Below, piece after piece: positions 53,501-62,219 of a DNA stretch of 64,000 nt. Position 1 is the stretch's first letter; every line of letters starts with the position of its first letter. The position numbers and the translations under genes were made by a program. Source of the stretch: JAGRAX01 sp041391365 (GTDB lineage: Bacteria > Bdellovibrionota_G > JALEGL01 > JAGRMV01); assembly GCA_041391365.1 (NCBI GenBank), contig JAWKOC010000002.1, forward strand, positions 577,459 to 641,458, given 5' to 3'. The notes beneath the pieces are model-generated. The model worked only from the letters and a program-made list of their open reading frames with translations. It was not told the origin of the DNA and made no database searches.

Positions 53501-55297
53501 ATGAAATCGTACCCATTATTTTTGTTACTTTTTTTCTTGGCCTGCTGTCATCGATCTATGCAGGTGAGCCCTAGAATCGAAGAGCATCATGATTCATCGG
53601 ATAAAATTTCCTGGCAGGCTTGGTCTGAGGACCAGTTTGACATGGCCAAAAGTCAAAATCGATACATTCTGTTGGATGTGGAGGCTGTATGGTGTCATTG
53701 GTGTCATGTGATGGAAAAGGAGACCTACTCGAATCCAGAGGTTGTTTCGTTGATTCAAGATCACTTTATTGCAGTGCGTGTGGATCAAGATGCGAGACCC
53801 GATATCTCCAATCGCTTCGAAGATTATGGATGGCCAGCCACGGTCATTTTTGATCAAAAGGGAAATGATCTCGTCAAATTGCGAGGCTTTGTGGAGCCTG
53901 AAGAAATGATCAGATGGTTGACGCTCGCGGTCGCAGGTGGGATTGAACCAGGTTCTATGGAGGAGGATCTACCTGTGGTGTCTGCTTCTGACAAATCCGG
54001 GTTGTTGACAAAAGACCTTGTTCAGGAACTGAAACGAAGACATCTTGATGCATATGATGAAATGCATGGAGGGTGGGGGGGGTCTCATCGTTTTGTCGAT
54101 CAAGATTGTTTGGATTATTCATTCTCTACCGTGAGCCAAGATGATTGGTCCAAAGGTAGAATTGAAAAAACACTTCAAGGACTCACGAAAATTGTGGATC
54201 CCATTTGGGGAGGAATCTATCAATATTCAACCCATGGTGATTGGGATCATCCTCACTTTGAGAAAATCATGTGGATGCAGACTCAGGCCATCCATGTGTT
54301 TGCTCTTGCCTATCAATTTTATGCCCAACCTCAATACTTAGAGATGGCAAAAAAAGTGTACGAATACCTGAATCAGTTTTTGCTTAGTCCAGAAGGTGTT
54401 TTTTATACAAGTCAAGATGCAGACCTTGTGCCAGGAGAACACGCGGAGGATTTCTTTCGTCTTGGGGATCGAGCGAGACGGAAAAAAGGTGTCCCAAGAA
54501 TCGATACTCATGTGTATGCGCGAGAAAATGGATGGGCCATTGAGGCATTGGCCCATTTGTACGGGGCTACAGGGGAAAAAAAGATTTTGGACCAAGCTCT
54601 TGAAGCAGCCCATGCGATCGAACAAACTCATCGGATTCCTCTAGGAGGGTTTCGGCATGATGATCGAGATCATGGAAGTTTTCTTGGAGATTCTTTAGCC
54701 ATGGGATCAGCCTTTCTTGCTCTCTATGTTTATACTGCGGATCGCAGTTGGTTGCAAAAGTCGATGGAAACCATGGATTACATCCAGAATCACTTCTTAC
54801 ACTCTCACCAAAGAATAGGTGGATATGTAACCTCTCTCACCACCATTGCAGGAAAAAAGGCAGCACCTGATCGGGAAGAAAATGTACATTTGGCACGATA
54901 TGCGAATCGTCTTTTTCACTATACGGGGAACAAAGCCTTCAAAGACATTTCTTTGCAAGCCATGAAATATTTATCGATTCCGGAAGTTGCAAAAGAATAT
55001 TTTACGGCCGGTGTTCTTCTGGCTCATGAGGAGCTTTCTTCGGATCCTACCCATATCACTGTTGTAGGATCGAAGTCGGATTCTCAGGCACAGAGTCTCT
55101 TTTCCTATGCTTTGAAGTTGCCATTGGTCTATTCTCGAATTGAATGGAAAGATCCTGTCGAAGGACCTCTTCCTCATGATGATGTGGATTATCCGGCATT
55201 GGAGAAGCCTGCTGCATTTTTTTGTACCCAAAAGACCTGCTCATCTCCATTGTTTACGGTAGAGCAGATCCAGAAAAGAATGGAGAAAAGCGAATGA
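53501..55297 (+). CDS. thioredoxin-domain (DUF255/YyaL-like) lipoprotein
   Basis: 598 aa. A lipoprotein signal ends at Cys15 (LLFFLAC). A thioredoxin-like DUF255 domain (about 35-160) has a CxxC site in VWCHWCHVMEKETY, and the rest (about 190-590) is an alpha/alpha toroid like that of the YyaL/SPATA20 family, with the signature YTSQDADL. Family function is not settled. Most relatives are cytoplasmic, so the lipoprotein signal is unusual. It overlaps the TlpA-like gene by ATGA, pointing to a shared envelope redox role. Confidence 0.85.
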   Translation: MKSYPLFLLLFFLACCHRSMQVSPRIEEHHDSSDKISWQAWSEDQFDMAKSQNRYILLDVEAVWCHWCHVMEKETYSNPEVVSLIQDHFIAVRVDQDARPDISNRFEDYGWPATVIFDQKGNDLVKLRGFVEPEEMIRWLTLAVAGGIEPGSMEEDLPVVSASDKSGLLTKDLVQELKRRHLDAYDEMHGGWGGSHRFVDQDCLDYSFSTVSQDDWSKGRIEKTLQGLTKIVDPIWGGIYQYSTHGDWDHPHFEKIMWMQTQAIHVFALAYQFYAQPQYLEMAKKVYEYLNQFLLSPEGVFYTSQDADLVPGEHAEDFFRLGDRARRKKGVPRIDTHVYARENGWAIEALAHLYGATGEKKILDQALEAAHAIEQTHRIPLGGFRHDDRDHGSFLGDSLAMGSAFLALYVYTADRSWLQKSMETMDYIQNHFLHSHQRIGGYVTSLTTIAGKKAAPDREENVHLARYANRLFHYTGNKAFKDISLQAMKYLSIPEVAKEYFTAGVLLAHEELSSDPTHITVVGSKSDSQAQSLFSYALKLPLVYSRIEWKDPVEGPLPHDDVDYPALEKPAAFFCTQKTCSSPLFTVEQIQKRMEKSE

Positions 55298-55791
55298 TAC
55301 GACGGATCTCAATGATGGTGGTGCTTATGTGTGTTGGAGTAGGAATGGTGTGGAACGCATCTGCTGATTCCAAAGAGAAAGCATCTTCCCTTGTGGGGAC
55401 AAATTTCCAAGGTGAATCCATCAATGTAGAATCCTTCTATCGAGATCGGAAAATCGTGGTGATCAATTTTTGGGAGACGTGGTGTGCCCCGTGCATCCAG
55501 GAACTACCGGATCTTGAAGCTTTGAATCAAAAGTTCAGCAGCAAAGGGGTTGTTTTTGTCGGGGTGTATCAACACTCTTCCAAAGAAAAAGCTCAGAACA
55601 TGATTGCTAAGGCGGGTGTAACCTACGATATCCTTCACGATGAAATGCAGAGCATTACAAATCATTTCAAGATTTTTGCCTATCCCACAACTGTGGTTTT
55701 GGACTCGTCCATGAATGTGCTTCGTAAATATTCAGGAGTTGATGCAGATCTCGAAGCTTTCTTGATCGAGCAACTCAAAAGCATAAAATAG
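55294..55791 (+). CDS. TlpA/ResA-like exported thioredoxin
   Basis: 165 aa. A signal peptide or anchor (residues 1-24, MMVVLMCVGVGMVW) precedes a thioredoxin fold with NFWETWCAPCIQELP, active Cys64 and Cys67, and the cis-proline in YPTTVVLD. Such proteins reduce or oxidise envelope thiols, often for cytochrome c maturation. The ATG overlaps the stop of the DUF255 lipoprotein gene, so both are probably made together. Confidence 0.9.
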   Translation: MIRRISMMVVLMCVGVGMVWNASADSKEKASSLVGTNFQGESINVESFYRDRKIVVINFWETWCAPCIQELPDLEALNQKFSSKGVVFVGVYQHSSKEKAQNMIAKAGVTYDILHDEMQSITNHFKIFAYPTTVVLDSSMNVLRKYSGVDADLEAFLIEQLKSIK

Positions 55792-55941
55792 AGAAGCACT
55801 TCCTAGACGATCCTTTTGAGAAAGAGTGTGCAAAGGGTGGATGTCGTCGAAAAATCGATGTTTGATGAGTTTGCTTTTCTTCAAAGAAGGACTATAGTCT
55901 TTGCATTCAAAACATCTGACCCCTGATCAAAAGGAGAAATC

Positions 55942-56313
55942 ATGAAAAGCAACGCAGTAGGTTGGTTTGAAATTTATGTCCAGGATATGACACGAGCAAA
56001 AACATTCTATGAGAAAGTTTTTGCATGCACGTTGGAACATTTGCCCAATCCAGAAATTGAGATGTGGTCATTTCCGAATGAAATGAGTACTTATGGTGCA
56101 GGAGGAACCTTGGTCAAGATGGAGGGATGTCCTTCTGGAGGCAATAGCACGCTTGTGTATTTTTCCTGTGAAGATTGTGCAGTAGAAGAGAAAAGAGCAC
56201 AAGAATCTGGTGGAAAGGTATTCAAGAACAAATTTTCCATCGGGCAATACGGATTCATTGCTTTGGTAACTGACACCGAAGGAAACATGATTGGCCTGCA
56301 TTCACTGAAATAA
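55942..56313 (+). CDS. VOC-family (glyoxalase/bleomycin-resistance-like) protein
   Basis: 123 aa. It has the paired beta-alpha-beta-beta-beta layout: VGWFEIYVQDMTRAKTFYEKVF at the N-terminus and FIALVTDTEGNMIGLHS at the C-terminus, where the last acidic or histidine positions bind metal in active members. Substrate unknown. AAAGGAG lies at good spacing before the ATG. A terminator follows at 56328. Confidence 0.87.
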   Translation: MKSNAVGWFEIYVQDMTRAKTFYEKVFACTLEHLPNPEIEMWSFPNEMSTYGAGGTLVKMEGCPSGGNSTLVYFSCEDCAVEEKRAQESGGKVFKNKFSIGQYGFIALVTDTEGNMIGLHSLK

Positions 56314-56327
56314 GATAAAGAAAATCC

Positions 56328-56360
56328 GGGGAGTTTTTTTTCTGATCTCCCCAGTTTTTT
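56328..56360 (+). terminator. rho-independent terminator
   Basis: GGGGAG (56328-56333) pairs with CTCCCC (56347-56352); AG and then eight T follow. It ends the VOC gene. The next gene begins 15 bases beyond, so its promoter must lie within or before the hairpin. Confidence 0.85.
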
Positions 56361-56374
56361 TTGGAAAGGAACGT

Positions 56375-56980
56375 ATGAATCAATCAGCCAAAAACTGGAA
56401 AAGGCCCTGTCGCTTGAATCGAGATTTTTTTCTCGGTTGGATCGTCTCGCTTTTTTTTGGGATAGGATTTGGAATCGGCAATGTCCAAGCCAATGTATTG
56501 GAATTTATTGTCAATGATATCTCGGGAAATCCGCAGTTGCTCTCCCAATACAAGGGAAAGGTTCTTTTGATTGTCAACGTGGCTTCCCAATGCGGATATA
56601 CGTATCAGTATGCGGGTCTTGAGCAACTTTACAAGACCTACAAGGAAAGAGGTTTTGAAATTCTTGCTTTTCCATCCAATGATTTTCTTGGTCAGGAGCC
56701 TGGAACCAATGAAAAAATTTTGAATTTCGTTCAAGATGAATTCAAGGTCGATTTCCCTATGTTTGCAAAGATTTCCGTCAAAGGTGAAAAAAAAGAACCT
56801 TTGTATCGCTATCTGACAGAAAGCAAGGAGCATTCCTTTGCCAAGCCCATTTCGTGGAATTTCAATAAATATTTGATCAATCGCAAGGGAAATGTGGTCG
56901 GTCGATATGGCCAGAGGGTCGAACCGATGAGTCCAGACATTGTGTCTCAGATCGAAAAATTACTGATCGAAAAACCCTAG
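56375..56980 (+). CDS. exported glutathione peroxidase-family protein
   Basis: 201 aa. A signal or anchor segment (about 18-38) precedes the peroxidase fold. Cys73 in NVASQCGYTYQYAGLE is the peroxidatic cysteine, the Gln is in FPSNDFLGQEPG (usual FPCNQFGxQEPG) and the Trp in ISWNFNKYLI, so the catalytic set is present. It likely reduces peroxides in the envelope, using thioredoxin-type reductants by family precedent. GGAAAGGAA precedes the ATG. Confidence 0.9.
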   Translation: MNQSAKNWKRPCRLNRDFFLGWIVSLFFGIGFGIGNVQANVLEFIVNDISGNPQLLSQYKGKVLLIVNVASQCGYTYQYAGLEQLYKTYKERGFEILAFPSNDFLGQEPGTNEKILNFVQDEFKVDFPMFAKISVKGEKKEPLYRYLTESKEHSFAKPISWNFNKYLINRKGNVVGRYGQRVEPMSPDIVSQIEKLLIEKP

Positions 56981-57053
56981 GGATTGAGGGGACAGTTTTT
57001 TTTAAGCGACAAATAGCTTGTTCTTTCTTCATTTGAGCGTAGCATTTTGACCC

Positions 57054-57269
57054 ATGGACATCAGCAATCCATGGGTACTTTTCTTGAGCATCTTTTTTTC
57101 TACAACAGGGTTTATTTATTTTCGCTATGGAAAAAAACATCAGCAATTTTTGGCCATGATCAGTGGAATCGTTTTGATGGTGTTTCCTTATTTTGTCTCC
57201 GATGCTTTGTGGATGAGCATTGGAGGAGGTCTCTTGATGCTTGTTCCTCTTGCTTCTCAATGGCTTTGA
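57054..57269 (+). CDS. small two-helix membrane protein
   Basis: 71 aa with two hydrophobic stretches separated by FRYGKKHQQFL; similar small inner-membrane proteins are common in Gram-negatives, function unknown. The end overlaps nothing, and the next gene starts 16 bases later. Confidence 0.65.
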   Translation: MDISNPWVLFLSIFFSTTGFIYFRYGKKHQQFLAMISGIVLMVFPYFVSDALWMSIGGGLLMLVPLASQWL

Positions 57270-57285
57270 GAGCTACAATCTGTTC

Positions 57286-57984
57286 ATGAAATTTTTGATA
57301 TCCGTCTGGGCATTGTGTCTTGGTCTGTTGGTTCTTCCCGGAATAAGTAGATCTGCACCGTGGCATATAGAACCTGAGATCGGGACATCCATTCCTGTAA
57401 GTCTGGGTGCCAAGGTTTCGGCAATGTCTCCTCTTCGCGTGGGACTTCGAACTGGAGTAGGATTTACTCCGTCCGGATATGTATCGATTGCCAACAGTGT
57501 TGCGCAAAGTTTTGGAGCCTATGATGATGCAACGGCAAGCCTCATCAAAGCTGCGGCTTCCAATGCCTTCTATTTTTCTACTCAGGTGGTGTATCGGTTT
57601 GGAGAAACGCAAGGATTCGAGATCGCGGCAGGATATTCTTTGATGTCGGGTGCTGGGAACTCGAGTGCTGTGAATGTCATTGAAGCAGCCACCGGTCGTT
57701 CTTTTCCCAGTGCTCCAGGAACAACGCCAGCACATCTTCAATCCACCCTTCACAACCTTGCGGTGGATATTGGATATCGGTGGGTGGTGAAAGATCGCTT
57801 GCAAATTGCTGGGGCCTTGGGGTTGGTCAAACCCCTTGGTTCATCTACTTCTGTTTCTGTGCAGGGAGCAGGGCCGATCGTGAGCCAAGCGATTGAGAAC
57901 GCCGTAGACCAATATTTGAACAATATCTATCAACAGTATGTTTATATCCCAACGATATCCTTGGGCTTTTCCTATGTTTTCTAA
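57286..57984 (+). CDS. predicted outer-membrane beta-barrel protein
   Basis: 232 aa with a signal peptide (MKFLISVWALCLGLLVLPGI, cleavage near SRS). The mature chain alternates hydrophobic and polar residues and ends in TISLGFSYVF; a terminal Phe after an aromatic-rich strand is the BAM recognition mark of outer-membrane proteins. About eight strands are likely. Function unknown. ATG 57286 was chosen as the start of the signal peptide. Confidence 0.75.
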   Translation: MKFLISVWALCLGLLVLPGISRSAPWHIEPEIGTSIPVSLGAKVSAMSPLRVGLRTGVGFTPSGYVSIANSVAQSFGAYDDATASLIKAAASNAFYFSTQVVYRFGETQGFEIAAGYSLMSGAGNSSAVNVIEAATGRSFPSAPGTTPAHLQSTLHNLAVDIGYRWVVKDRLQIAGALGLVKPLGSSTSVSVQGAGPIVSQAIENAVDQYLNNIYQQYVYIPTISLGFSYVF

Positions 57985-58080
57985 GCTCTGAAACTCAACC
58001 CCCAGAGATGGGTTGTGTTTTTTGCTCGATAAAAAAACTTTTCAAATCGTCGAAAAAATCTTGCTTTTTATTATAGTATT

Positions 58081-58099
58081 GATAATCGATATCATTATT
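58081..58099 (+). promoter_or_regulatory. Fur-box-like operator
   Basis: GATAATCGATATCATTATT matches the Fur consensus GATAATGATAATCATTATC at 15 or more of 19 positions. It lies 31 bases before the ATG of an exported protein, and AT-rich -10-like sequence (TATAGT) is just upstream. Confidence 0.7.
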
Positions 58100-58129
58100 A
58101 ACAGCAAATAAATTTTTTTTGGGGGAAAA

Positions 58130-58639
58130 ATGTGGAAAGTTGTTTTTGTGTTGGTAGGGCTGGTGCCGTATGTGTGTGAGGCCAAGAGTTTTGATTGCGA
58201 CATTCAGTATGAACACAAGAGTCGAGTGACTGAAATCCAAAAAGAAATTGAAGCGAATGCGATTTTGACGGCTGTTCATGGATGTGGTGACGTTGTGATC
58301 GGATCCCTCCAAAAAGATGGTTTGGGCGACTATATTGATCACGATGTCCCTGTTTTTGCCCATGGTGAACTCGATGGCAGTTATACAAGTTCACATGTGA
58401 TGAATTTTAGCAGTCTGTTTGGTGCAAATGCGAAACAATATCAGTGTCACAACACATTGAAAAAATGCTGGAGGATTTGTGGTTCTCATTGCCAAAGGAT
58501 ACAAACAAAAGAAAGATCTACTCCGAACAGTACAATGTACTACCCGGTAGACATTGATGAAATCACTTTCGAAGTGGAGTTGATTCATCTTTCAAAAAAA
58601 GAAAAAGTTTATCTAGAAATTTCTGTGAACGAGCATTGA
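58130..58639 (+). CDS. small exported cysteine-rich protein, likely iron-regulated
   Basis: 169 aa with a signal peptide (MWKVVFVLVGLVPYV, cleavage near CEA). Seven cysteines follow, four clustered in YQCHNTLKKCWRICGSHCQR, suggesting disulfides or metal binding. No family recognised. GGGGGAAAA precedes the ATG and a Fur-box-like site lies upstream, as for the protein at 49955. Confidence 0.68.
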   Translation: MWKVVFVLVGLVPYVCEAKSFDCDIQYEHKSRVTEIQKEIEANAILTAVHGCGDVVIGSLQKDGLGDYIDHDVPVFAHGELDGSYTSSHVMNFSSLFGANAKQYQCHNTLKKCWRICGSHCQRIQTKERSTPNSTMYYPVDIDEITFEVELIHLSKKEKVYLEISVNEH

Positions 58640-58670
58640 GGCGAAGACTTTTTGTGATATACAACGCTTC

Positions 58671-59036
58671 ATGAAGATTGTACGAAACATTTTGGGACAG
58701 TTGCTGCTTTTTTTGGATTGGGTCTTTTCGCCAAAACCCATAAAGAGGGATTCACAAAAACAAGCCGATGTAGACCAAATCACAAAAAATATGGTGCTTT
58801 ACCAATTCAAAGCTTGTCCATTTTGTATCAAGGTTCGAAGGACTATCAAAAGACTCAATCTTAAGATTGAATGTCGGGAAGCTCAAAAAGGTACGGAGTA
58901 TGGCAATGAGCTTCTAGAGAATGGGGGAAGTTCAAAAGTCCCTTGTTTAAAGATCATCAATGAATCAGGAACTGTTCAGTGGATGTATGAATCTTCCAGC
59001 ATTGTAGAATTTTTGAAGACCAGGGCTGCTCTATAA
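58671..59036 (+). CDS. membrane-anchored glutaredoxin-like protein
   Basis: 121 aa. An N-terminal hydrophobic anchor (ILGQLLLFLDWVF, 7-19) is followed by a glutaredoxin fold with CPFC at 49-52, the cis-proline in SKVPCLKI and a C-terminal YESSSIVEFL glutathione-binding loop. It likely reduces disulfides at the membrane. The 3' end overlaps the convergent SET-domain gene by 6 bases. Confidence 0.88.
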   Translation: MKIVRNILGQLLLFLDWVFSPKPIKRDSQKQADVDQITKNMVLYQFKACPFCIKVRRTIKRLNLKIECREAQKGTEYGNELLENGGSSKVPCLKIINESGTVQWMYESSSIVEFLKTRAAL

Positions 59037-59561
59037 TTGCTTTTCGACTTTTCTCTCGGAAGTTTTTGAGGTAGTTCCACCTTCATAATAACAGGTCTTG
59101 ATCGAGACCATTTTGCTAGGATCTTTCTGAAGTTTTTTGAGGACCTTCCTCATGCGAGAATTGAGAAAAGCAGAAAGCGGTTGTTCCACACTCTCCGAAC
59201 TTTTCAATGCCTTTCTGAGTTCATCATCCCACTCTGGAAAATGTTTCAATACATCTTCTTTGGTAACCCACTGTTCTTCGTTTCCGTTGTCCGTTAGCAA
59301 TTTCATGGGCTCTAAATTGAGATATCCGTAATGATTGGTCAGCTGTTCTCCAACTTCAATGTCTCGGATGGCCACTTCAAAATCATAAGCGGTGGTCAAG
59401 CAGTTGGGAGAAAAACTATGATTTACATAGCGACCGTAATCCCAACACAAGACATAACGCCCTTTGGAATCTCGGAAGGAATACTTTTGGATCATAGGCA
59501 GATACACAGAAGCCATTCCTCGAATTTGGCGAGGACTAAAGATTCGATCCAGTTTGCTCAT
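59031..59561 (-). CDS. SET-domain protein (lysine methyltransferase-like), start uncertain
   Basis: The SET core is clear: RYVNHSFSPNC with the catalytic asparagine, then GEQLTNHYGYLN in place of the usual GEELTxDYG, and a C-terminal helical tail. SET enzymes methylate protein lysines with SAM; bacterial copies are often linked to host interaction. The ATG at 59561 is inside the domain. Upstream in the same frame, 59562-59669 encodes GFGVVAQQPIPKGTVTW, the normal SET N-terminus, but no ATG, GTG or TTG opens it. A TAG (59670-59672) sits where a start is expected, eight bases or so after AAAGGAG. A CTG at 59660 is the only candidate. Confidence 0.78.
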   Translation of the reverse strand: MSKLDRIFSPRQIRGMASVYLPMIQKYSFRDSKGRYVLCWDYGRYVNHSFSPNCLTTAYDFEVAIRDIEVGEQLTNHYGYLNLEPMKLLTDNGNEEQWVTKEDVLKHFPEWDDELRKALKSSESVEQPLSAFLNSRMRKVLKKLQKDPSKMVSIKTCYYEGGTTSKTSERKVEKQL

Positions 59562-59887
59562 TACCCAGGTTACGGTTCCTTTGGGAATGGGCTGTTGTGC
59601 AACAACACCAAAGCCAACTTGATCACTGATGTATTCTAGTTTTGTATGAGGGTGAATCAGATAAAATTTCTACGGGGAACTCCTTTGTACCTAGGATTTT
59701 TCTCTTTTTTTGTTTTTGAGCAAGAAAAAAATACGCTCCCAAACAGGAGATTTTGTGAATGGGAAGATCGTGGCTTTCCATTTGCCTAGGAATTGTTAAA
59801 AATATAATAAAATCAAATATATAAATGCAGGGTGGATGAGGAGAAATGACTTTTTCAGGGAAGGGGAAGTTTGATAGAAAATGAGGG

Positions 59888-60986
59888 TTACCGGCCCAGT
59901 TTTTGAATCAAATAGCTTTGCAACCACTTTTTTTCTTGTTTGTTCAGCAGGGAACCCACTTCTAGATCACATCGATCTCCCACCACTTTGAGTCGGTGTC
60001 CATGGTTTTTGCCTGAAAAAAGTTTGATTTCTTCAATGTCCGATGCAGATGTTTTTTTGACTCCCCACGCCTTGCCAAAAATGGTGTGGAAGGTGATGAG
60101 TTCGTCGTGTCTTGCAATGACGACTTCTTTGCTGAATGGAGATCCAAAGGTCATGAGAATCCCCAATAAGGTAAACATACCTCCAGCAACGTAGCCCACA
60201 AAAGCACCTTTTCCCCAACCCACAAAATACAAAACAATACCTCCAAGAACAAGACAGACCAATCCCCCAATCACACCTTTGAGTTGAGAAAGCTCCAATA
60301 TTTCTTGGCCTTTTGCATACACAAGTTTGATGGATTTTCCGGGTGGCCTGAGGCTGTAGGAGGGAACATGTGTGAATCCTTTTGCCACTCTTTCTCGAAT
60401 GGACAGGTTGAATTCTGCGGGCATTCTGCGATCAAAGGTCCCGGGTTTGGTTTCATAAAGGAGGGGCAATTGGAGCAAGGTGGCCAACTCTTCTCCACGG
60501 ATTCGATGATCTTGATTGGATCGAGAACGGTACAGTTCAATGTTTTTGGATTTGTCGGATTTGTGAATGAGCTCATGAACAAACTCTGTTCGCCCCGAAT
60601 CTCCATCGCTGTCTGAAATGTAATCTTCTTTGGGCAACACGCCTTCAAATTCAGTCAGATGTGCGCTCCACTGTTTTGGGACGAGAATGAGATTTGTGCG
60701 TTTGTATCGAACCGTCATGTTGTCGATGCGAATGTGAATTCGATCGAGTCCTCGAATGCCCAGATAGACAAATACACTGGCCACAAAGAGATCATCAAAG
60801 GACAAAAAGAGCGCGGGATGAAGACCTTCTTGTCGGTAGAATCCTACAAAAAAGACCATTGAAAAAAAGAAACCCACTGCCGAACATCCCTGGGATCAAA
60901 GCTCCAAGGATCGAAGTGGGAACATTGTAGTCGATGGGAAGGTGGTGTCCTACGTCGACCAAAGTCTGATTCGATGGTTGGTTCAT
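59888..60986 (-). CDS. membrane protein of unknown function, frameshifted near the N-terminus
   Basis: The main frame (59888-60877, about 329 aa) has two hydrophobic regions (start and about 195-245) and a C-terminal PH-like beta-rich part ending in WLQSYLIQKLGR. Its true start lies upstream: ATG 60986 opens MNQPSNQTLVDVGHHLPIDY and a first membrane segment, and one more T in the T7 run at about 60868-60874 joins it to the main frame. The joined protein is about 365 aa. No family recognised. Confidence 0.7.
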
Positions 60987-61346
60987 GGCATGGTTTTCAC
61001 CCAAGACGATGGGTGATCATTCCTATGGTAGCGCAAAGGCAACGATTTTTGCCAGTCTTTTGTGATGGATCTTTGACTGGATGGAAGGGGTTTAACATTC
61101 TGTTTGAAGCTTTGCGTAAAAAAATGATGACGCGCAAGACAGAATCAACAAAAAGGGGATTTTCAATAAAGAAATTCTTAAGCGTTTCAAAACTCAATGG
61201 GTGTTTGCCATGAGTGGTCAACGTAGAGCTGCATAGGCACACAACCAAAACTACCGATTTGATATTGTTCTTCCAAGTATGGCAGACGTATACATTGTAG
61301 AAAAGCGCGTAGGAGACGTTGGAAAGTTGGAGGGGAAAAACGTGAG
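60987..61346. other. gene-free stretch
   Basis: I see no supported gene. Short frames on both strands lack ribosome sites and family resemblance. Confidence 0.4.
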
Positions 61347-61541
61347 ATGAACGCTAGGCAAGAGAAGTCCGAGCTTTTTTCACAAGTCCTTACGTTGGAA
61401 ATGTTCATGAAAGAATACATCGATGGATTAAAAAAAAAATGGGCTGAACTCATGCGGGAACAAATCTGGGATGACTTTGTTCGGCAGCACGAAGTAGAAA
61501 TCAGTGCATGGAAAACCAAGCCCTCTTGGACATCTCATTGA
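61347..61541 (+). CDS. possible small protein
   Basis: 64 aa, charged and amphipathic (LKKKWAELMREQIWDDFVRQ), no signal peptide. GGAGGGG lies 13 bases before the ATG, a little far. No family recognised. It lies alone between two minus-strand genes. Confidence 0.38.
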   Translation: MNARQEKSELFSQVLTLEMFMKEYIDGLKKKWAELMREQIWDDFVRQHEVEISAWKTKPSWTSH

Positions 61542-61571
61542 TTTTTCTCACATTCGTGAAAGATTTTTTGA

Positions 61572-62219
61572 TTACTGGTTTGATTTGATCAGCAATGCCA
61601 CGTTGGGTCGTGGAAACGCAACCGTTTGTCCTAGTTTTTGTGCCAAATAAGTAAAAGTAGCCTTGCCGAAAAAACACACATGGGTTGGATCTCGATGATA
61701 ATGAGATGTTGCAAAATCTTTTTGGTTTTCAAACATGGATGTCAAAATTGCGAGAATGCCACCGTTTCGAAGAAGAGGAACAAGTGTGGAAAATTCTTGA
61801 TACGGTTGATACAAATGTTCTGCGACCTCTGTGCATGTGATGAAGTCATAGGTTTGCTGGAACACTTTTGGGTTGGGGGAAAAATATGGATCATAGATAT
61901 CCACGGGATAAGATCTTTCGTCAAACATTTTGGCTAGGGCAGGGCCAGGACCCGATCCAAAATCGAGTCCTCTGACGGGCATTGGAAATCTTTTGAGAAC
62001 CTCTTCCAAAATGGGAGATAAGAAAGTTCGATATCCAGGATCATCGACATGGTTTTCATGCAAGAGATATCTGGCTTTTTCCTGCTCGGGAGACAAACGC
62101 ATCGAGGGGTCCAGAAAAATCAAACGACATTGATCGCACTGATGGAACCTTTTCTGTTCAATAAATCCAAGATCCATGCAGTCCACAGTCTCACAAAGTG
62201 GGCAAGATGGTGAACTCAT
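61572..62219 (-). CDS. class I SAM-dependent methyltransferase with N-terminal zinc ribbon
   Basis: 215 aa. Two cysteine pairs (CPLC and CDQC, residues about 6-32) form a small metal-binding ribbon, followed by a Rossmann methyltransferase domain with LDFGSGPGP and DFITCTEVAEHLYQP. This is the Methyltransf_23 plan, with substrate unknown. The ATG overlaps the stop of the upstream flavoprotein gene (ATGA), giving a three-gene coupled run with the helicase. Confidence 0.85.
   Translation of the reverse strand: MSSPSCPLCETVDCMDLGFIEQKRFHQCDQCRLIFLDPSMRLSPEQEKARYLLHENHVDDPGYRTFLSPILEEVLKRFPMPVRGLDFGSGPGPALAKMFDERSYPVDIYDPYFSPNPKVFQQTYDFITCTEVAEHLYQPYQEFSTLVPLLRNGGILAILTSMFENQKDFATSHYHRDPTHVCFFGKATFTYLAQKLGQTVAFPRPNVALLIKSNQ

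Noticed and set aside
61187..61519. 110-codon minus-strand frame upstream of the methyltransferase region.
   Set aside because: Low-complexity Ser/Phe/Cys-rich product, no ribosome site, antisense to a more plausible small plus-strand frame.
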